Shown: positions 11,731 through 21,655 of the stretch, piece by piece
Numbering within the stretch: the stretch's first letter is position 1
Layout: every line of letters starts with the position of its first letter
From: Gallionellales bacterium GWA2_60_18
Lineage (GTDB): Bacteria; Pseudomonadota; Gammaproteobacteria; Burkholderiales; Gallionellaceae
DNA length: 64,000 nucleotides
Direction: 5' to 3'
Assembly: GCA_001801105.1 (NCBI GenBank)
Contig: MGWS01000022.1
Location: forward strand, 1-64,000
Program-made: the position numbers and the translations under genes
The notes under the pieces: model-generated
What the model was told of the DNA's origin: nothing
The model's input: the letters and a program-made list of their open reading frames with translations, nothing else
Database searches by the model: none

Positions 11731-13899
11731 ATGAATCTGCTGCAAGACCTCAATCCGGAGCAACGCGCCGCCGTCGAACTTCCGGCGCGTTCCGCGCTGA
11801 TCCTGGCCGGGGCGGGTAGCGGCAAGACGCGCGTGCTGACCACGCGTATCGCTTATCTCATCAATACCGGACAGGCCAGCCCGCACGGCATCCTCGCCGT
11901 GACCTTCACCAACAAGGCGGCGAAGGAGATGGTGACGCGGCTGACCGCGATGCTGCCGATCAACACGCGCGGCATGTGGATCGGCACCTTCCACGGGCTG
12001 TGCAACCGCATGTTGCGCGCGCATCACCGCGAGGCCGGCCTGCCGCAGACCTTCCAGATCCTCGACTCGGCGGACCAGCTTTCCGCTATCAAGCGCGTGA
12101 TGAAGACGCTCAATGTCGATGATGAGAAATATCCGCCGCGCGAGCTGCAGTATTTCATCAGTGGCAGCAAGGAGCAGGGGCTGCGCGCCTCCGAGGTCGA
12201 GGCCTACGACGCCTACACGCGGCGCAAGGTCGAGGTGTTCGCCGAGTACGACGCGCAATGCCAGCGCGAGGGCGTGGTGGATTTCTCTGAGCTGCTGCTG
12301 CGCTGTTACGAGCTGCTGGCGCGCAACCAGCAACTGCGCGAGCATTATCAGGAACGCTTCAAACATATCCTGGTGGACGAGTTCCAGGACACCAATCCGC
12401 TGCAATACCGCTGGCTGAAGCTGCTGGCTGGCAAGAACAATGCGCTCTTTGCAGTCGGCGACGACGACCAGTCCATTTATGCTTTTCGCGGCGCCAACGT
12501 GGGCAACATGCAGGAGCTGTTGCGCGACTTCCACGTCGAGAACGTGATCAAGCTGGAGCAGAACTACCGCTCGCACGGCAACATCCTCGATGCGGCCAAC
12601 GCGCTGATCGCCAACAACCGCAACCGCCTCGGCAAGAACCTGTGGACGGCGGAGAGTGGCGGCGAGAAGCTGCGCGCGTACGAGGCGCCGACCGATGTGG
12701 ACGAGGCGGGGTTCATCGTCGAGGAGATCCGGCAACTCAAGCGCGAAGGCGTGAACCTTGCCGAGATCGCGCTGCTTTACCGCTCCAACGCGCAGTCGCG
12801 CGTGCTGGAGCATGCGCTGGTGTCGGCGGGACTGTCCTATCGCGTGTACGGCGGGCTGCGTTTCTTCGAGCGGCAGGAGATCAAGCATGCGCTGGCTTAT
12901 TTGCGCCTGATGGAGAATCCCGACGACGACAACGCGCTGCTGCGCATCATCAACTTCCCCACGCGCGGCATCGGCGCGCGCAGCATCGAGCAGTTGCAGG
13001 AAGCAGCCAGATTGAATAACACCACGCTGTTCGATGCGGCAGCGCGGGCGGGCGGTAAGGTCTCGGCTTTCGTCGGCATCATCGAAGCGTTGCGCAGCGC
13101 GACCAAGGAGCTGCCGCTGCCCGAGATCATCGACCATGTGCTGCAACACAGCGGGCTGGCCGCGCATTACGAGAGCGAAAAGGCGACCGCGTCGAAGCGG
13201 CGCGAGGCGCAGGAGCGCCTCGACAACCTCAACGAGCTGATCAACGCGGCGACGCTGTTCGTGCATGAAGCCGAAGACGACAGTCTCACCGCCTTCCTCG
13301 CGCACGCCTCGCTGGAAGCGGGCGAGCACCAGGCGGGCGACAGCGAGGATGCGCTGCACCTGATGACGGTGCACGCGGCCAAGGGGCTGGAGTTCCACAC
13401 CGTGTTCATCACCGGGCTGGAAGAAGGGCTGTTCCCGCACCAGAACAGCCTGGACAGCGACGGCGGTCTCGACGAAGAGCGCCGCCTGATGTATGTCGCG
13501 CTTACCCGGGCCAGGCGCCGCCTGTATCTCACTTTTGCGCAGAGCCGCATGCTGCACGGACAGACGCACTACGGCATGGCGTCGAGTTTCCTGCGCGAGC
13601 TACCGGACGAACTGATGCTCTGGCTGACGCCGCGTTTCGCTGCGCGCAAGAGCTTCGATACCGGTCGGCGCGAGGTGGACAGCTACGTAGATGCGTTCGC
13701 TGCGGGTACGGCAGAAAAGCCGCAGCCCTCCCCCAAGGCGCTGTGGCGCATCGGCCAGCGCGTGTTTCACCAGAAGTTCGGCGAGGGAGTGGTAACCGAT
13801 ACCGAAGGCAGCGGCAACGAAGGCCGCGTGCAGGTCAATTTCAAACATGCCGGCAGCAAATGGCTGGCGCTGGAGTATGCCAAGCTCACCGCCGTCTGA
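11731..13899 (+). CDS. uvrD: DNA helicase II (UvrD)
   Basis: A 722-residue superfamily 1A helicase for nucleotide excision and mismatch repair. Walker A is AGAGSGKTRVL; motif II is VDEFQDTN; motif III is GDDDQSIYAFRGA; motif IV is EQNYRS; motif V is TVHAAKGLEF; motif VI is VALTRARRRLY. The C-terminal GQRVFHQKFGEGVV tail is typical of UvrD/PcrA. ATG at 11731 begins the family's MNLLQDLNPEQ; an upstream TTG would lie inside the terminator. Length equals E. coli UvrD. Confidence 0.96.
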   Translation: MNLLQDLNPEQRAAVELPARSALILAGAGSGKTRVLTTRIAYLINTGQASPHGILAVTFTNKAAKEMVTRLTAMLPINTRGMWIGTFHGLCNRMLRAHHREAGLPQTFQILDSADQLSAIKRVMKTLNVDDEKYPPRELQYFISGSKEQGLRASEVEAYDAYTRRKVEVFAEYDAQCQREGVVDFSELLLRCYELLARNQQLREHYQERFKHILVDEFQDTNPLQYRWLKLLAGKNNALFAVGDDDQSIYAFRGANVGNMQELLRDFHVENVIKLEQNYRSHGNILDAANALIANNRNRLGKNLWTAESGGEKLRAYEAPTDVDEAGFIVEEIRQLKREGVNLAEIALLYRSNAQSRVLEHALVSAGLSYRVYGGLRFFERQEIKHALAYLRLMENPDDDNALLRIINFPTRGIGARSIEQLQEAARLNNTTLFDAAARAGGKVSAFVGIIEALRSATKELPLPEIIDHVLQHSGLAAHYESEKATASKRREAQERLDNLNELINAATLFVHEAEDDSLTAFLAHASLEAGEHQAGDSEDALHLMTVHAAKGLEFHTVFITGLEEGLFPHQNSLDSDGGLDEERRLMYVALTRARRRLYLTFAQSRMLHGQTHYGMASSFLRELPDELMLWLTPRFAARKSFDTGRREVDSYVDAFAAGTAEKPQPSPKALWRIGQRVFHQKFGEGVVTDTEGSGNEGRVQVNFKHAGSKWLALEYAKLTAV

Positions 13900-14404
13900 T
13901 GCCGTGCCGGACGAGAAGCTGCGGCTCATCGTCGAAAGCCACCGGCGCCTGACCGGCGAGCACTTGCTCGACGACGTTACGCCACAGGACGAAGCGTTGC
14001 GCCGTGCCCTGTGGGAAGCGCCGCGCGCCATCGTTGCGCACGGCACCGAAACCGACCCGGTGTTCTTCTATGGCAACCGCCTTGCGTTGCGATCGTTCGG
14101 CATGAGCTTCGAGGAATTCATCCGGCTGCCTTCGCGTCTGTCCGCCGAGCCGCAGGTGCAGGAGGCGCGTGCGAGGCTGCTGGAGCAGGTCGCACGACGG
14201 GGTTTTGTGGATGGCTATTCCGGCATGCGCATCGCCAGGGACGGCAGGCGCTTCATGATTGCGGACGGCACGGTGTGGAACCTGACCGACGAGACGGGCA
14301 CCTGCCACGGGCAGGCCGCGGTCTTCGTCGTGCCGGATCAGGCGGGCTGCGGGGAGGGTCTGACGAACTTGTCCGGCACTTCGCGCTTGCCGGCCAGGGC
14401 ATAG
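13877..14404 (+). CDS. MEKHLA-domain protein (PAS-like)
   Basis: About 175 residues with a PAS-like MEKHLA domain: VAHGTETDPVFFYGNRLALRSFGMSFEEF and FVDGYSGMRIARDGRRFMI. These soluble domains probably bind a small ligand, but none is known. The start is uncertain: ATG at 13877 overlaps the uvrD end by 23 bases, while GTG at 13904 avoids overlap. The last 67 bases overlap the 3' end of the opposite-strand gene at 14338. Confidence 0.75.
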   Translation: MPSSPPSDAVPDEKLRLIVESHRRLTGEHLLDDVTPQDEALRRALWEAPRAIVAHGTETDPVFFYGNRLALRSFGMSFEEFIRLPSRLSAEPQVQEARARLLEQVARRGFVDGYSGMRIARDGRRFMIADGTVWNLTDETGTCHGQAAVFVVPDQAGCGEGLTNLSGTSRLPARA

Positions 14405-14829
14405 GCGCTGAATTCCAGCACCGCGGTGATCATTACCAGGATCAATGTTGGCATCAGCGCCACGCGGGTGAGCGCGGTCCACAGGATGTGCTCCATGCTG
14501 GCGTCGCGCGCGCCCAGGCTGACCAGCCATGCGATGAACATCAGCGCCGCCGAGATCGCATAGCCCAGCAACAGCAAGCGGCCGCGCGCCCAGGCAAGCC
14601 GCCAGTGGGCATCGACGAACTCGTTCGTGAGCCTGCGGCTGCGCAGATAGACATAAGCGAGCAGCGCGCCGGAACAGGCAAGCGGGAGCAGCAGGCCGGC
14701 CATGCCGATGTCGAGCACGATCACCGCCGGAACCATCAGCAGGTCGAACAGGAACAGCCCGGAGACGAACAGGTTATGCGGGAACTGCGCTTTGCGTATC
14801 TCGTCGCCGCCGGCAGCCGGATATTCCAA
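14338..14829 (-). CDS. Four-helix membrane protein of unknown function
   Basis: A 163-residue protein with four predicted membrane helices and a short charged start (EYPAAGGDEIRKAQFP). No ATG is available at the right place; a TTG at 14829, one base after the upstream gene's TGA, gives a compact start and is my choice. I do not recognise the family. It follows the BPSS1780-like membrane gene without a gap, suggesting they work together. Its end overlaps the convergent MEKHLA gene. Confidence 0.65.
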   Translation of the reverse strand: MEYPAAGGDEIRKAQFPHNLFVSGLFLFDLLMVPAVIVLDIGMAGLLLPLACSGALLAYVYLRSRRLTNEFVDAHWRLAWARGRLLLLGYAISAALMFIAWLVSLGARDASMEHILWTALTRVALMPTLILVMITAVLEFSAYALAGKREVPDKFVRPSPQPA

Positions 14830-14830
14830 C

Positions 14831-15589
14831 TCAGCCTTCCTGCACCGGCGTGGCGGGTTCGCCGGGGGCGGTCGCCGCCGGGAGCGGGAAGATCGCGCAG
14901 TAGCAGGCATACAGCGAAGTGATCATCACCGGCAGCAGCGCCAGCCAGCCGAGCATCATCGGCATGCTCGCCAATATCGCCAGCAGCGTGAAGGTGATGC
15001 TGTACACCAGCATCGGGCCGATGTTGGCGAGGAAGGCGCGCAGGCTGAGCTTCATTGCCGCCAGCGGCGCGATGCCGTTGAAATACACCAGCATCGGCGC
15101 GAACTGCATCGCCATCAGCAGCACGCTGAACAGCGCGAGGCCGATCAGGATGGACGGCCCGGCACTGGCGATGACTTGCGCGAGCACTTCCGGATCCTGC
15201 ACGTGCTGTCCCATCAGCGTGGCGACCAGCATGGCGCCGCCGGTCGCCGCCATCACGCCGAAGATCAGGAGTTGCAGGGCCAGCGCGATGCCGCCCAGCG
15301 TGACCAACTGTGCGGTGCGCTGGCGGAAACCGCCGAGCAGGTGGGCCAGTTCCAGTTCGTCGCCCTGTTCCAGCGCGCGGCAACCGACCATGAAACCGAT
15401 CAGCGAGGCCGGTAGCAGCAGGCTGGCGAGCGGATCGCCGATCATCGGCACGGCGGACAGCAGGATGATGGCCGTCAGCCAGATCAGCAGCAGCACGATC
15501 CACAGCAGCGGCGCCATGACGAACAGCCGGTAACCGCGCTTGATCCAGTTCCAGCCCTGGATGGCGGGCAAACGTTGTGGTTCCATCAT
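14831..15589 (-). CDS. BPSS1780-family membrane protein
   Basis: A 252-residue protein with about six hydrophobic segments, starting MMEPQRLPAIQGWNWIKRGYRLF, which matches the N-terminus of the BPSS1780-like family found downstream of thrB in betaproteobacteria. Function is unknown. The start may be the first or second Met. It begins 10 bases after thrB. Confidence 0.75.
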   Translation of the reverse strand: MMEPQRLPAIQGWNWIKRGYRLFVMAPLLWIVLLLIWLTAIILLSAVPMIGDPLASLLLPASLIGFMVGCRALEQGDELELAHLLGGFRQRTAQLVTLGGIALALQLLIFGVMAATGGAMLVATLMGQHVQDPEVLAQVIASAGPSILIGLALFSVLLMAMQFAPMLVYFNGIAPLAAMKLSLRAFLANIGPMLVYSITFTLLAILASMPMMLGWLALLPVMITSLYACYCAIFPLPAATAPGEPATPVQEG

Positions 15590-15599
15590 TTTCTTCCTC

Positions 15600-16541
15600 C
15601 TATAGCCAGATGGCCTGGTGTGCTGCGATGTGGTTGCGCAGGATGCGCTCGAAGTGGCGCGGGTCGTGCGCGTGGACCAGTTCGCCGTCGCGCGGCAGGT
15701 GGAGGTCGTACAGGCGCGACAGCCAGAAGCGCAGCGCCGCCGCGCGCAGCATCCGCGGCCATGCTTCGAATTCGCCGTCCGTCAGCGGGCGCACCGCGTG
15801 ATAGGCGCGCAGGAAAGCCTGCCCGCGCGCCGCATCCGGCATGCCGCCGGTATCCATGCACCAGTCGTTGAAGGTGATCGCCACGTCGTACAGCAACGCA
15901 TCGGTGCAGGCGAAATAGAAATCGATCAGCCCGCCGACGCGCTCGCCTTCGAGCAGCACGTTGTCGCGGAACAGGTCGGCGTGGATCACCCCTTGCGGCA
16001 GCTGCGCCCCGTCATGGCCGGCGTGCAGCGCGACCTCGCCATCCAGCAATGCGGCCTGTTCCGCATCGAGGAAGGGGCGCACCTGCGGCGCGGTCGCCGC
16101 GCGCCAGGCCGCGCCGCGCGGGTTGGGCATGACCTGCGAGAAGCTCTGCCCGGCGAGGTGCATCTGCGCCAGCATCGCGCCGATGGCGGCGCATTGTGCC
16201 GCGTCCGGCGCGGCGGTGGACTTGCCGGACAGGCGGCTGACGATGCAGGCGGGTTTGCCGTTGAGCGTGCCGAGGAACTGGTTGCGGCGGTTCGCCATCG
16301 GCGCGGGACACGGGATGCCATGCCGTGCCAGGTGCGCCATCAGGTTGAGGTAGAACGGCAGCTCGTCCGCGCCGAGCTTTTCGAACAGCGTGAGCACGAA
16401 GCGGCCATGGGCCGTGGTGACGAAATAATTGGTGTTCTCGATGCCGGAGGCGATGGGCTGCAGTTCGAGCAATTGGCCGAGCGAATAATCGCCCAGCCAG
16501 GCGCCCAGTTCCGCCTCGGAGACGCTGGTGAAGACCGCCAT
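15600..16541 (-). CDS. thrB: Homoserine kinase (type II, APH fold)
   Basis: A 313-residue kinase that phosphorylates homoserine in threonine synthesis. It belongs to the aminoglycoside-phosphotransferase-like ThrB form of betaproteobacteria and pseudomonads. SGIENTNYFVTT is the nucleotide loop; HADLFRDNVLL holds the catalytic Asp and Asn; GLIDFYFACTD is the metal-binding motif. It starts 3 bases after DUF2782, as in other betaproteobacteria. Confidence 0.94.
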   Translation of the reverse strand: MAVFTSVSEAELGAWLGDYSLGQLLELQPIASGIENTNYFVTTAHGRFVLTLFEKLGADELPFYLNLMAHLARHGIPCPAPMANRRNQFLGTLNGKPACIVSRLSGKSTAAPDAAQCAAIGAMLAQMHLAGQSFSQVMPNPRGAAWRAATAPQVRPFLDAEQAALLDGEVALHAGHDGAQLPQGVIHADLFRDNVLLEGERVGGLIDFYFACTDALLYDVAITFNDWCMDTGGMPDAARGQAFLRAYHAVRPLTDGEFEAWPRMLRAAALRFWLSRLYDLHLPRDGELVHAHDPRHFERILRNHIAAHQAIWL

Positions 16542-16544
16542 GTC

Positions 16545-16874
16545 TCAGAACTTGTGGATGATCCAGCGCGGCACGATCAGGTTCGGAACCGGGCCTTCTT
16601 TGCGCGCGAAGCTGCCGTCACCGCTCTCGTCCACCAGATAGTAGGGCACGCCATGTTTGGGCGTGACCTTGATCATGTAGAGCTTGCCGTTGGCGCGGAA
16701 CTCCTCGACGGTCTGCTCGGTTTCCCTGGTGATGGTCACCTCGGGCTCATCGGGCGCATCTTCCACATTGAATGCCGGTGGCGGGGGCAGCGGTTCGAGC
16801 TTGGGCGGGACCGGTTGTTCGGCCAGTGCGGCCAAGGAAAAGGCGCTCAGCAATAGTAAGGACAGTAGGCGCAT
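16545..16874 (-). CDS. DUF2782 exported protein
   Basis: A 109-residue protein with a signal peptide (MRLLSLLLLSAFSLAALA) and a Pro-rich linker, then a DUF2782 domain with NGKLYMIKVTPKHGVPYYLVD. ATG at 16874 gives the proper signal peptide; a longer in-frame start adds non-homologous residues. It is conserved between polA and thrB in betaproteobacteria. Function is unknown. Confidence 0.85.
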   Translation of the reverse strand: MRLLSLLLLSAFSLAALAEQPVPPKLEPLPPPPAFNVEDAPDEPEVTITRETEQTVEEFRANGKLYMIKVTPKHGVPYYLVDESGDGSFARKEGPVPNLIVPRWIIHKF

Positions 16875-16916
16875 CGCAGTGGTCCCGGTGAATGGCAAGG
16901 GGCGTATTTTAGCCGA

Positions 16917-17633
16917 TTACAGGTACAGCTGGCGTTCGCGTTCCGCCTCTGACGGTTCGAAGCCGCGTGTCTCGTAATGCTTGAAGATCGCGCTGACCAC
17001 CGCCGCGGGTTCGTCGATCACCTGCACCAGGTCGAGGTCTTCCGGGCTGATGACCTTCTCGTCCAGCAGGGCGCTGCGGAACCATTCGATCAACCCGCCC
17101 CAGAACTGGCTGCCCACCAGGATGATCGGCATCCTGCGCGTCTTGCCGGTCTGCACCAGCGTCAGCGATTCCATCAGCTCGTCCAGCGTGCCGAAGCCGC
17201 CCGGCATCACCACATAGGCGCTGGCGAACTTCACGAACATCACCTTGCGCGCGAAGAAATGCTGGAAGGTCTGGCTGATGTTCTGGTACAGGTTGTTCGA
17301 TTGTTCGTGCGGCAGCTGGATGTTCAGGCCGACGCTGGGCGACTTGCCGTAGAACGCGCCCTTGTTGGCAGCCTCCATGATGCCGGGGCCGCCGCCGGAG
17401 ATGACCGAGAAGCCGGCGTCGGACAGCAGCCGAGCGATCTCTTCCGTGAGCTTGTAATAGGGCTGGCCGGGTTTGGTGCGCGCACTGCCGAAGATACTGA
17501 CGGCGGGATGGATGCGGTTGAGGCGTTCGGTGGCGGAGACGAACTCTGACATAATGCCGAACACGCGCCACGCCTCCTTGGAATTCCAGGATTCCGGCAC
17601 GGCGGATGTGGGCAGTTTGGATGAGGCGCTCAT
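16917..17633 (-). CDS. LOG-family protein (TIGR00730)
   Basis: A 238-residue Rossmann-type protein of the LOG family. GGGPGIMEAANKGA and PGGFGTLDELMESL are the signature motifs. Family members cleave nucleoside 5'-monophosphates such as AMP or cytokinin ribotides to base and ribose-5-phosphate; the substrate here is unknown. Start MSASSKLPT at 17633 leaves 21 bases to the divergent polA start, so the two promoters must overlap the coding ends. Confidence 0.9.
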   Translation of the reverse strand: MSASSKLPTSAVPESWNSKEAWRVFGIMSEFVSATERLNRIHPAVSIFGSARTKPGQPYYKLTEEIARLLSDAGFSVISGGGPGIMEAANKGAFYGKSPSVGLNIQLPHEQSNNLYQNISQTFQHFFARKVMFVKFASAYVVMPGGFGTLDELMESLTLVQTGKTRRMPIILVGSQFWGGLIEWFRSALLDEKVISPEDLDLVQVIDEPAAVVSAIFKHYETRGFEPSEAERERQLYL

Positions 17634-17654
17634 GCGATTTCCTTTAGGACGAAA

Positions 17655-20411
17655 ATGAAGACGAACGAAGCGGGCGCCGCGAAGACATTGTTGCTGGTGG
17701 ACGGTTCCTCGTTCCTGTACCGCGCTTTCCACGCCATGCCGGATCTGCGCAACCGCGAGGGTCTGCCGACCGGCGCGATCTACGGCGTGCTCAACATGTT
17801 GCGCAAGCTGCGCCACGACTACCCGGCGGATTATAGCCTGTGTGTATTTGACGCAAAAGGAAAAACCTTCCGCGACGACTGGTATCCCGAATATAAGGCG
17901 CACCGCCCGTCCATGCCGGAAGACCTGGCGCGCCAGATCGAGCCGCTGCGCGAGGCCATCGCCGCCTCGGGCTGGAACCTGCTCGCGCAGGAAGGCGTGG
18001 AAGCCGACGACGTGATCGGCACGCTGGCACAACAGACAGCGCGCGACGGCGTGCGCTGCATCGTCGCCACAGGCGACAAGGACCTCGCGCAACTGGTGGA
18101 CGAGCACGTCACGCTGGTCAACACCATGAACGACGAAGTGCTGGACGTGGCGGGCGTCTCCGCCAAGTTCGGCGTAGAGCCCGCGCGCATCATCGACTAC
18201 CTGACACTGACCGGCGACGCGGTGGACAACGTCCCCGGCGTGGAAAAGGTCGGCCCCAAGACTGCGGTGAAGTGGCTGACGCAATACGGCACACTGGACG
18301 GCGTCATCGCGCATGCGGGCGAGATCGGCGGCGTGGTCGGCGAGAATTTGCGCAAGGCGCTCGACTGGCTGCCGCAGGCGCGCCGCCTGCTCACGGTGAA
18401 GTGCGACGTGGAATTGCCGCAGCCCTATAGCGAACTGGCCTCACCGCCTGCGGATATCGAGCAGTTGCGCAGCCTGTATGAGAAGTTCGAGTTCAAGACG
18501 TGGTTAAGAGAATTGAATGGTGAAGTTCCTGCTCCGGCAAGCCGGACGAAGAGCGATCGCCCGGTCACGGAAGACCTGTTCGGCACAGAACCGGCCCGCA
18601 CCAATGATGCCCATTACGAGACCATCCTCACCGAAGCGCAGCTCGATGCGTGGCTGGAGAAATTGCTCGCCGCCGAGCTGGTGAGTCTGGATACCGAGAC
18701 TACCGGCCTCGACGTGATGAACGCGCAACTGGTCGGCATCTCGTTCGCCATCGAGCCGCACCGCGCCGCCTACCTGCCGCTGGCTCACCGTTATCCCGGC
18801 GTCCCGGCACAGTTGGGGCGCGAGCATGCGCTGCACCGGCTCAAGCACTGGCTGGAGAGCGCCTCGCACAACAAGCTCGGCCAGAACCTCAAGTATGACC
18901 GGCACATTTTCGCCAACCACGGCATCCGCCTCGCGGGCATCCACGACGACACCCTGTTGCAATCCTACGTGCTGGAAAGCCACAAGCCGCACGACATGGA
19001 CAACCTCGCGCTGCGCCATCTCAACGTGAAAACCATCAGCTATGCCGAGGTGGTGGGCAAGGGCGCCAAGCAGATTTGTTTTGACCAGGTCGATCTCGAC
19101 ACCGCCGCGCGCTATGCGGCGGAGGACGCCGACATCACGCTGCAACTGCACCGCGCGCTCGCGCCGCAGATCGAAGTGCAGAGCGGGCTACAACATGTGT
19201 ACCGCGACATCGAACTGCCGAGCATGCACGTGCTGTATACGATGGAACGCAACGGCGTGCTGCTGGATTGCGATCTGCTGAAGATACAGAGCCGCGAGCT
19301 GGGCGAGAAGTTGCTTGCACTGGAAGCGAAGGCGCACGAGGCCGCCGGACAGCCGTTCAACCTCAATTCGCCCAAGCAGCTCAGAGAAATCCTGTTCGAC
19401 AAACTGGGTTTGCCGGTAAAGAAAAAGACCCCCAGCGGCGACCCGTCCACCGACGAGGAAGTGTTGCAGGAGCTGGCGCTCGACTACCCGCTGCCCAAAC
19501 TGCTGCTCGACTATCGCGGCATGGCGAAACTGAAATCCACCTACACCGACAAACTGCCGCAGATGGTGGACCGCCATACCGGGCGCGTCCACACCAGCTA
19601 CTCGCAGGCGGTCGCCGTCACCGGACGGCTCGCCTCCAGCGACCCTAATCTGCAGAATATCCCGGCGCGCACCGCCGAGGGTCGGCGCATCCGCGAAGCC
19701 TTCGTAGCACCCCAAGGCAGCCGCATCGTCTCCGCCGACTATTCGCAGATCGAACTGCGCATCATGGCGCACCTGTCCGGCGATGCCGGCTTGCTGCAAG
19801 CCTTCGCCGATGGCGAAGACATCCACCGCGCCACCGCCGCCGAAATCTTCATGGTCGCGCCCGCCGAGGTGGACAGCGAGCAGCGCCGCTACGCCAAGGT
19901 CATCAACTTCGGTCTGATCTACGGCATGTCCTCGTTCGGTCTGGCCAAACAGCTCGGCATCGAACGCGGCGCGGCACAGGCCTACATCGACCGCTATTTC
20001 GCGCGCTATCCCGGCGTGGCCGACTACATGCAGCGCACCCGCGAACAGGCGCGGCAGCAGGGTTTCGTCGAGACCGTGTTCGGTCGGCGGCTATGGCTGC
20101 CCGAGATCAATGCGGCCAACGGCATGAAGCGTCAGGGCGCCGAACGCGCCGCGATCAACGCGCCGATGCAGGGCACCGCCGCCGACCTGATCAAGCTGGC
20201 AATGATCGCGGTGCAGGCGTGGTTGGAACAGGAAGATTTGCAGAGCAAGCTCATCATGCAGGTGCACGACGAACTGGTGCTGGAAGTGCCGGAGCACGAA
20301 TTGCCGCAGGTGAAGGAGAAGCTGCGCGACCTGATGTGCCAAGTCGCCGAACTCAAGGTGCCGCTGGAAGTGGGGCTGGGCGAAGGGCAGAACTGGGACG
20401 AGGCGCATTGA
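17655..20411 (+). CDS. polA: DNA polymerase I
   Basis: A 918-residue repair and Okazaki-fragment polymerase. It has all three domains: 5'-3' exonuclease (residues 1-290, VDGSSFLYRAFHA and ATGDKDLAQLV), 3'-5' exonuclease (about 320-520, with SLDTETTGLD, LGQNLKYDRH and YAAEDADITLQ, so proofreading residues are kept) and the polymerase with ADYSQIELR, RRYAKVINFGLIYG and MQVHDELVLEV. Length is close to E. coli (928). Confidence 0.97.
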   Translation: MKTNEAGAAKTLLLVDGSSFLYRAFHAMPDLRNREGLPTGAIYGVLNMLRKLRHDYPADYSLCVFDAKGKTFRDDWYPEYKAHRPSMPEDLARQIEPLREAIAASGWNLLAQEGVEADDVIGTLAQQTARDGVRCIVATGDKDLAQLVDEHVTLVNTMNDEVLDVAGVSAKFGVEPARIIDYLTLTGDAVDNVPGVEKVGPKTAVKWLTQYGTLDGVIAHAGEIGGVVGENLRKALDWLPQARRLLTVKCDVELPQPYSELASPPADIEQLRSLYEKFEFKTWLRELNGEVPAPASRTKSDRPVTEDLFGTEPARTNDAHYETILTEAQLDAWLEKLLAAELVSLDTETTGLDVMNAQLVGISFAIEPHRAAYLPLAHRYPGVPAQLGREHALHRLKHWLESASHNKLGQNLKYDRHIFANHGIRLAGIHDDTLLQSYVLESHKPHDMDNLALRHLNVKTISYAEVVGKGAKQICFDQVDLDTAARYAAEDADITLQLHRALAPQIEVQSGLQHVYRDIELPSMHVLYTMERNGVLLDCDLLKIQSRELGEKLLALEAKAHEAAGQPFNLNSPKQLREILFDKLGLPVKKKTPSGDPSTDEEVLQELALDYPLPKLLLDYRGMAKLKSTYTDKLPQMVDRHTGRVHTSYSQAVAVTGRLASSDPNLQNIPARTAEGRRIREAFVAPQGSRIVSADYSQIELRIMAHLSGDAGLLQAFADGEDIHRATAAEIFMVAPAEVDSEQRRYAKVINFGLIYGMSSFGLAKQLGIERGAAQAYIDRYFARYPGVADYMQRTREQARQQGFVETVFGRRLWLPEINAANGMKRQGAERAAINAPMQGTAADLIKLAMIAVQAWLEQEDLQSKLIMQVHDELVLEVPEHELPQVKEKLRDLMCQVAELKVPLEVGLGEGQNWDEAH

Positions 20412-20441
20412 CTGTATCCGGCATGGCCGGGCTGCGCAGGG

Positions 20442-21551
20442 TCAGAAGTCGTGAACGATGCCGAGACTGAGTGCGGCGGGATCGTTGCCTGACACCGGGT
20501 CGCCAGCCGTATTGCTCTTGCCGTTGGAATAAACCGAGTAGCCGAAGGCTGTGCCGCCATCGTTGGCCGCACGGGCGTAGCTGATATACACCAGCGTGCG
20601 CCGGGATAGCGCATGGTCGTAGCCGACGGCAATCATGTTCGCGCCACTTTCAGCCTGGTTCGATGCTGCGCCCGCACGGGCATATTGCATTTTGAGCGTA
20701 TCTGCCGCGCTGACCTTGAACTTGCCACCCGCGGTCCAGTTGGTGCGGTTCTGGCCGGGAATGCCTATGGTGGTGTTGTTGCCGGCCTCATCCCTGAAAC
20801 GCACCACCTGACCGGTAATATACCAGCGGCCAAGGTCGCCCGCGCCGCCAAGCGCGGTCGCGCTCGGGGTGGTAGTTGCGCCGTCGGCGAACCTCCAGTG
20901 CGTCAGCGATGCCTTGAGCGGGCCGTTGGCGTAGGCCAGGCGCATACCGTTCGACGATTCCGCGATCGGTGCGCTGCTTTTCATGGCATGGCTGAGCGTG
21001 AGCGTGAATCCGCCGATGCGCGGCGCGGTGTATTTCAGCGCGCTGTTCACCCGGAAATTGCTGCCGGTATCGGCCGACCAGCCGCCGGGAGCCATGAAGT
21101 TTCCGGACGAGCCGACCTGGTCGCCGAACATGTCCGCTTCGCCGACGAGCCAGTCGTTCGCCGCCGCCAGCCGCCCCGCCAGTAGCGCGCCCCAGTCGCC
21201 GGACATACCGATATAGGTATCGCGTGATGTGCCGAACAGAGTGTTGCCATCGCCGTTGGCATTGACGTTGGACTCCATCTGCCATAACAGTTTGAGTCCG
21301 TCGCCCAGCTCTTCGTTGCCTCTGAAGCCGAGGCGCGAAGAATTGTTGGCCACGAAAAGATTATTGGCGAGGTCGCTGCCGCCGTTATCGCTGCGATCCA
21401 GCGACAGGTGCAGCTTGCCGTAGACCGAAACGTTAACGGTGTCGGCCAGGGCGACCGGGGTAACGCAGAGGCCGGCAATGACCAGAGCCCCGGCACAGCC
21501 TGTTGGCAGCGGGACACAAGTCAGGCAAGAAGGGCGTGCGGTGCGGGACAT
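20442..21551 (-). CDS. Outer-membrane porin (betaproteobacterial Gram-negative porin family)
   Basis: A 369-residue trimeric porin. A signal peptide ends near PVALA; the mature protein starts DTVNVSVYGKLHLSLDRSD and has alternating beta strands, with SSRLGFRGNEELGDGLKLLWQME, a typical early segment of the family. The last residue is Phe, needed for BAM insertion. It is convergent with polA. Substrate range cannot be inferred. Confidence 0.92.
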   Translation of the reverse strand: MSRTARPSCLTCVPLPTGCAGALVIAGLCVTPVALADTVNVSVYGKLHLSLDRSDNGGSDLANNLFVANNSSRLGFRGNEELGDGLKLLWQMESNVNANGDGNTLFGTSRDTYIGMSGDWGALLAGRLAAANDWLVGEADMFGDQVGSSGNFMAPGGWSADTGSNFRVNSALKYTAPRIGGFTLTLSHAMKSSAPIAESSNGMRLAYANGPLKASLTHWRFADGATTTPSATALGGAGDLGRWYITGQVVRFRDEAGNNTTIGIPGQNRTNWTAGGKFKVSAADTLKMQYARAGAASNQAESGANMIAVGYDHALSRRTLVYISYARAANDGGTAFGYSVYSNGKSNTAGDPVSGNDPAALSLGIVHDF

Positions 21552-21655
21552 GCGGGCAAATATCTTCGGATGGATCGATTGGGCGCAAAGTGTAGCACCC
21601 CGGGCGTTTGGCCGGCCTTACAATGGGGCTGATATCCGGATTTTCAGGAGTAGTG

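Noticed and set aside
10762..13569. Very long minus-strand open frame (about 935 codons) opposite phosphoribulokinase and uvrD
   Set aside because: It spans two well-supported genes and their terminator and has no recognisable motif. Its length comes from codon bias of the real genes.
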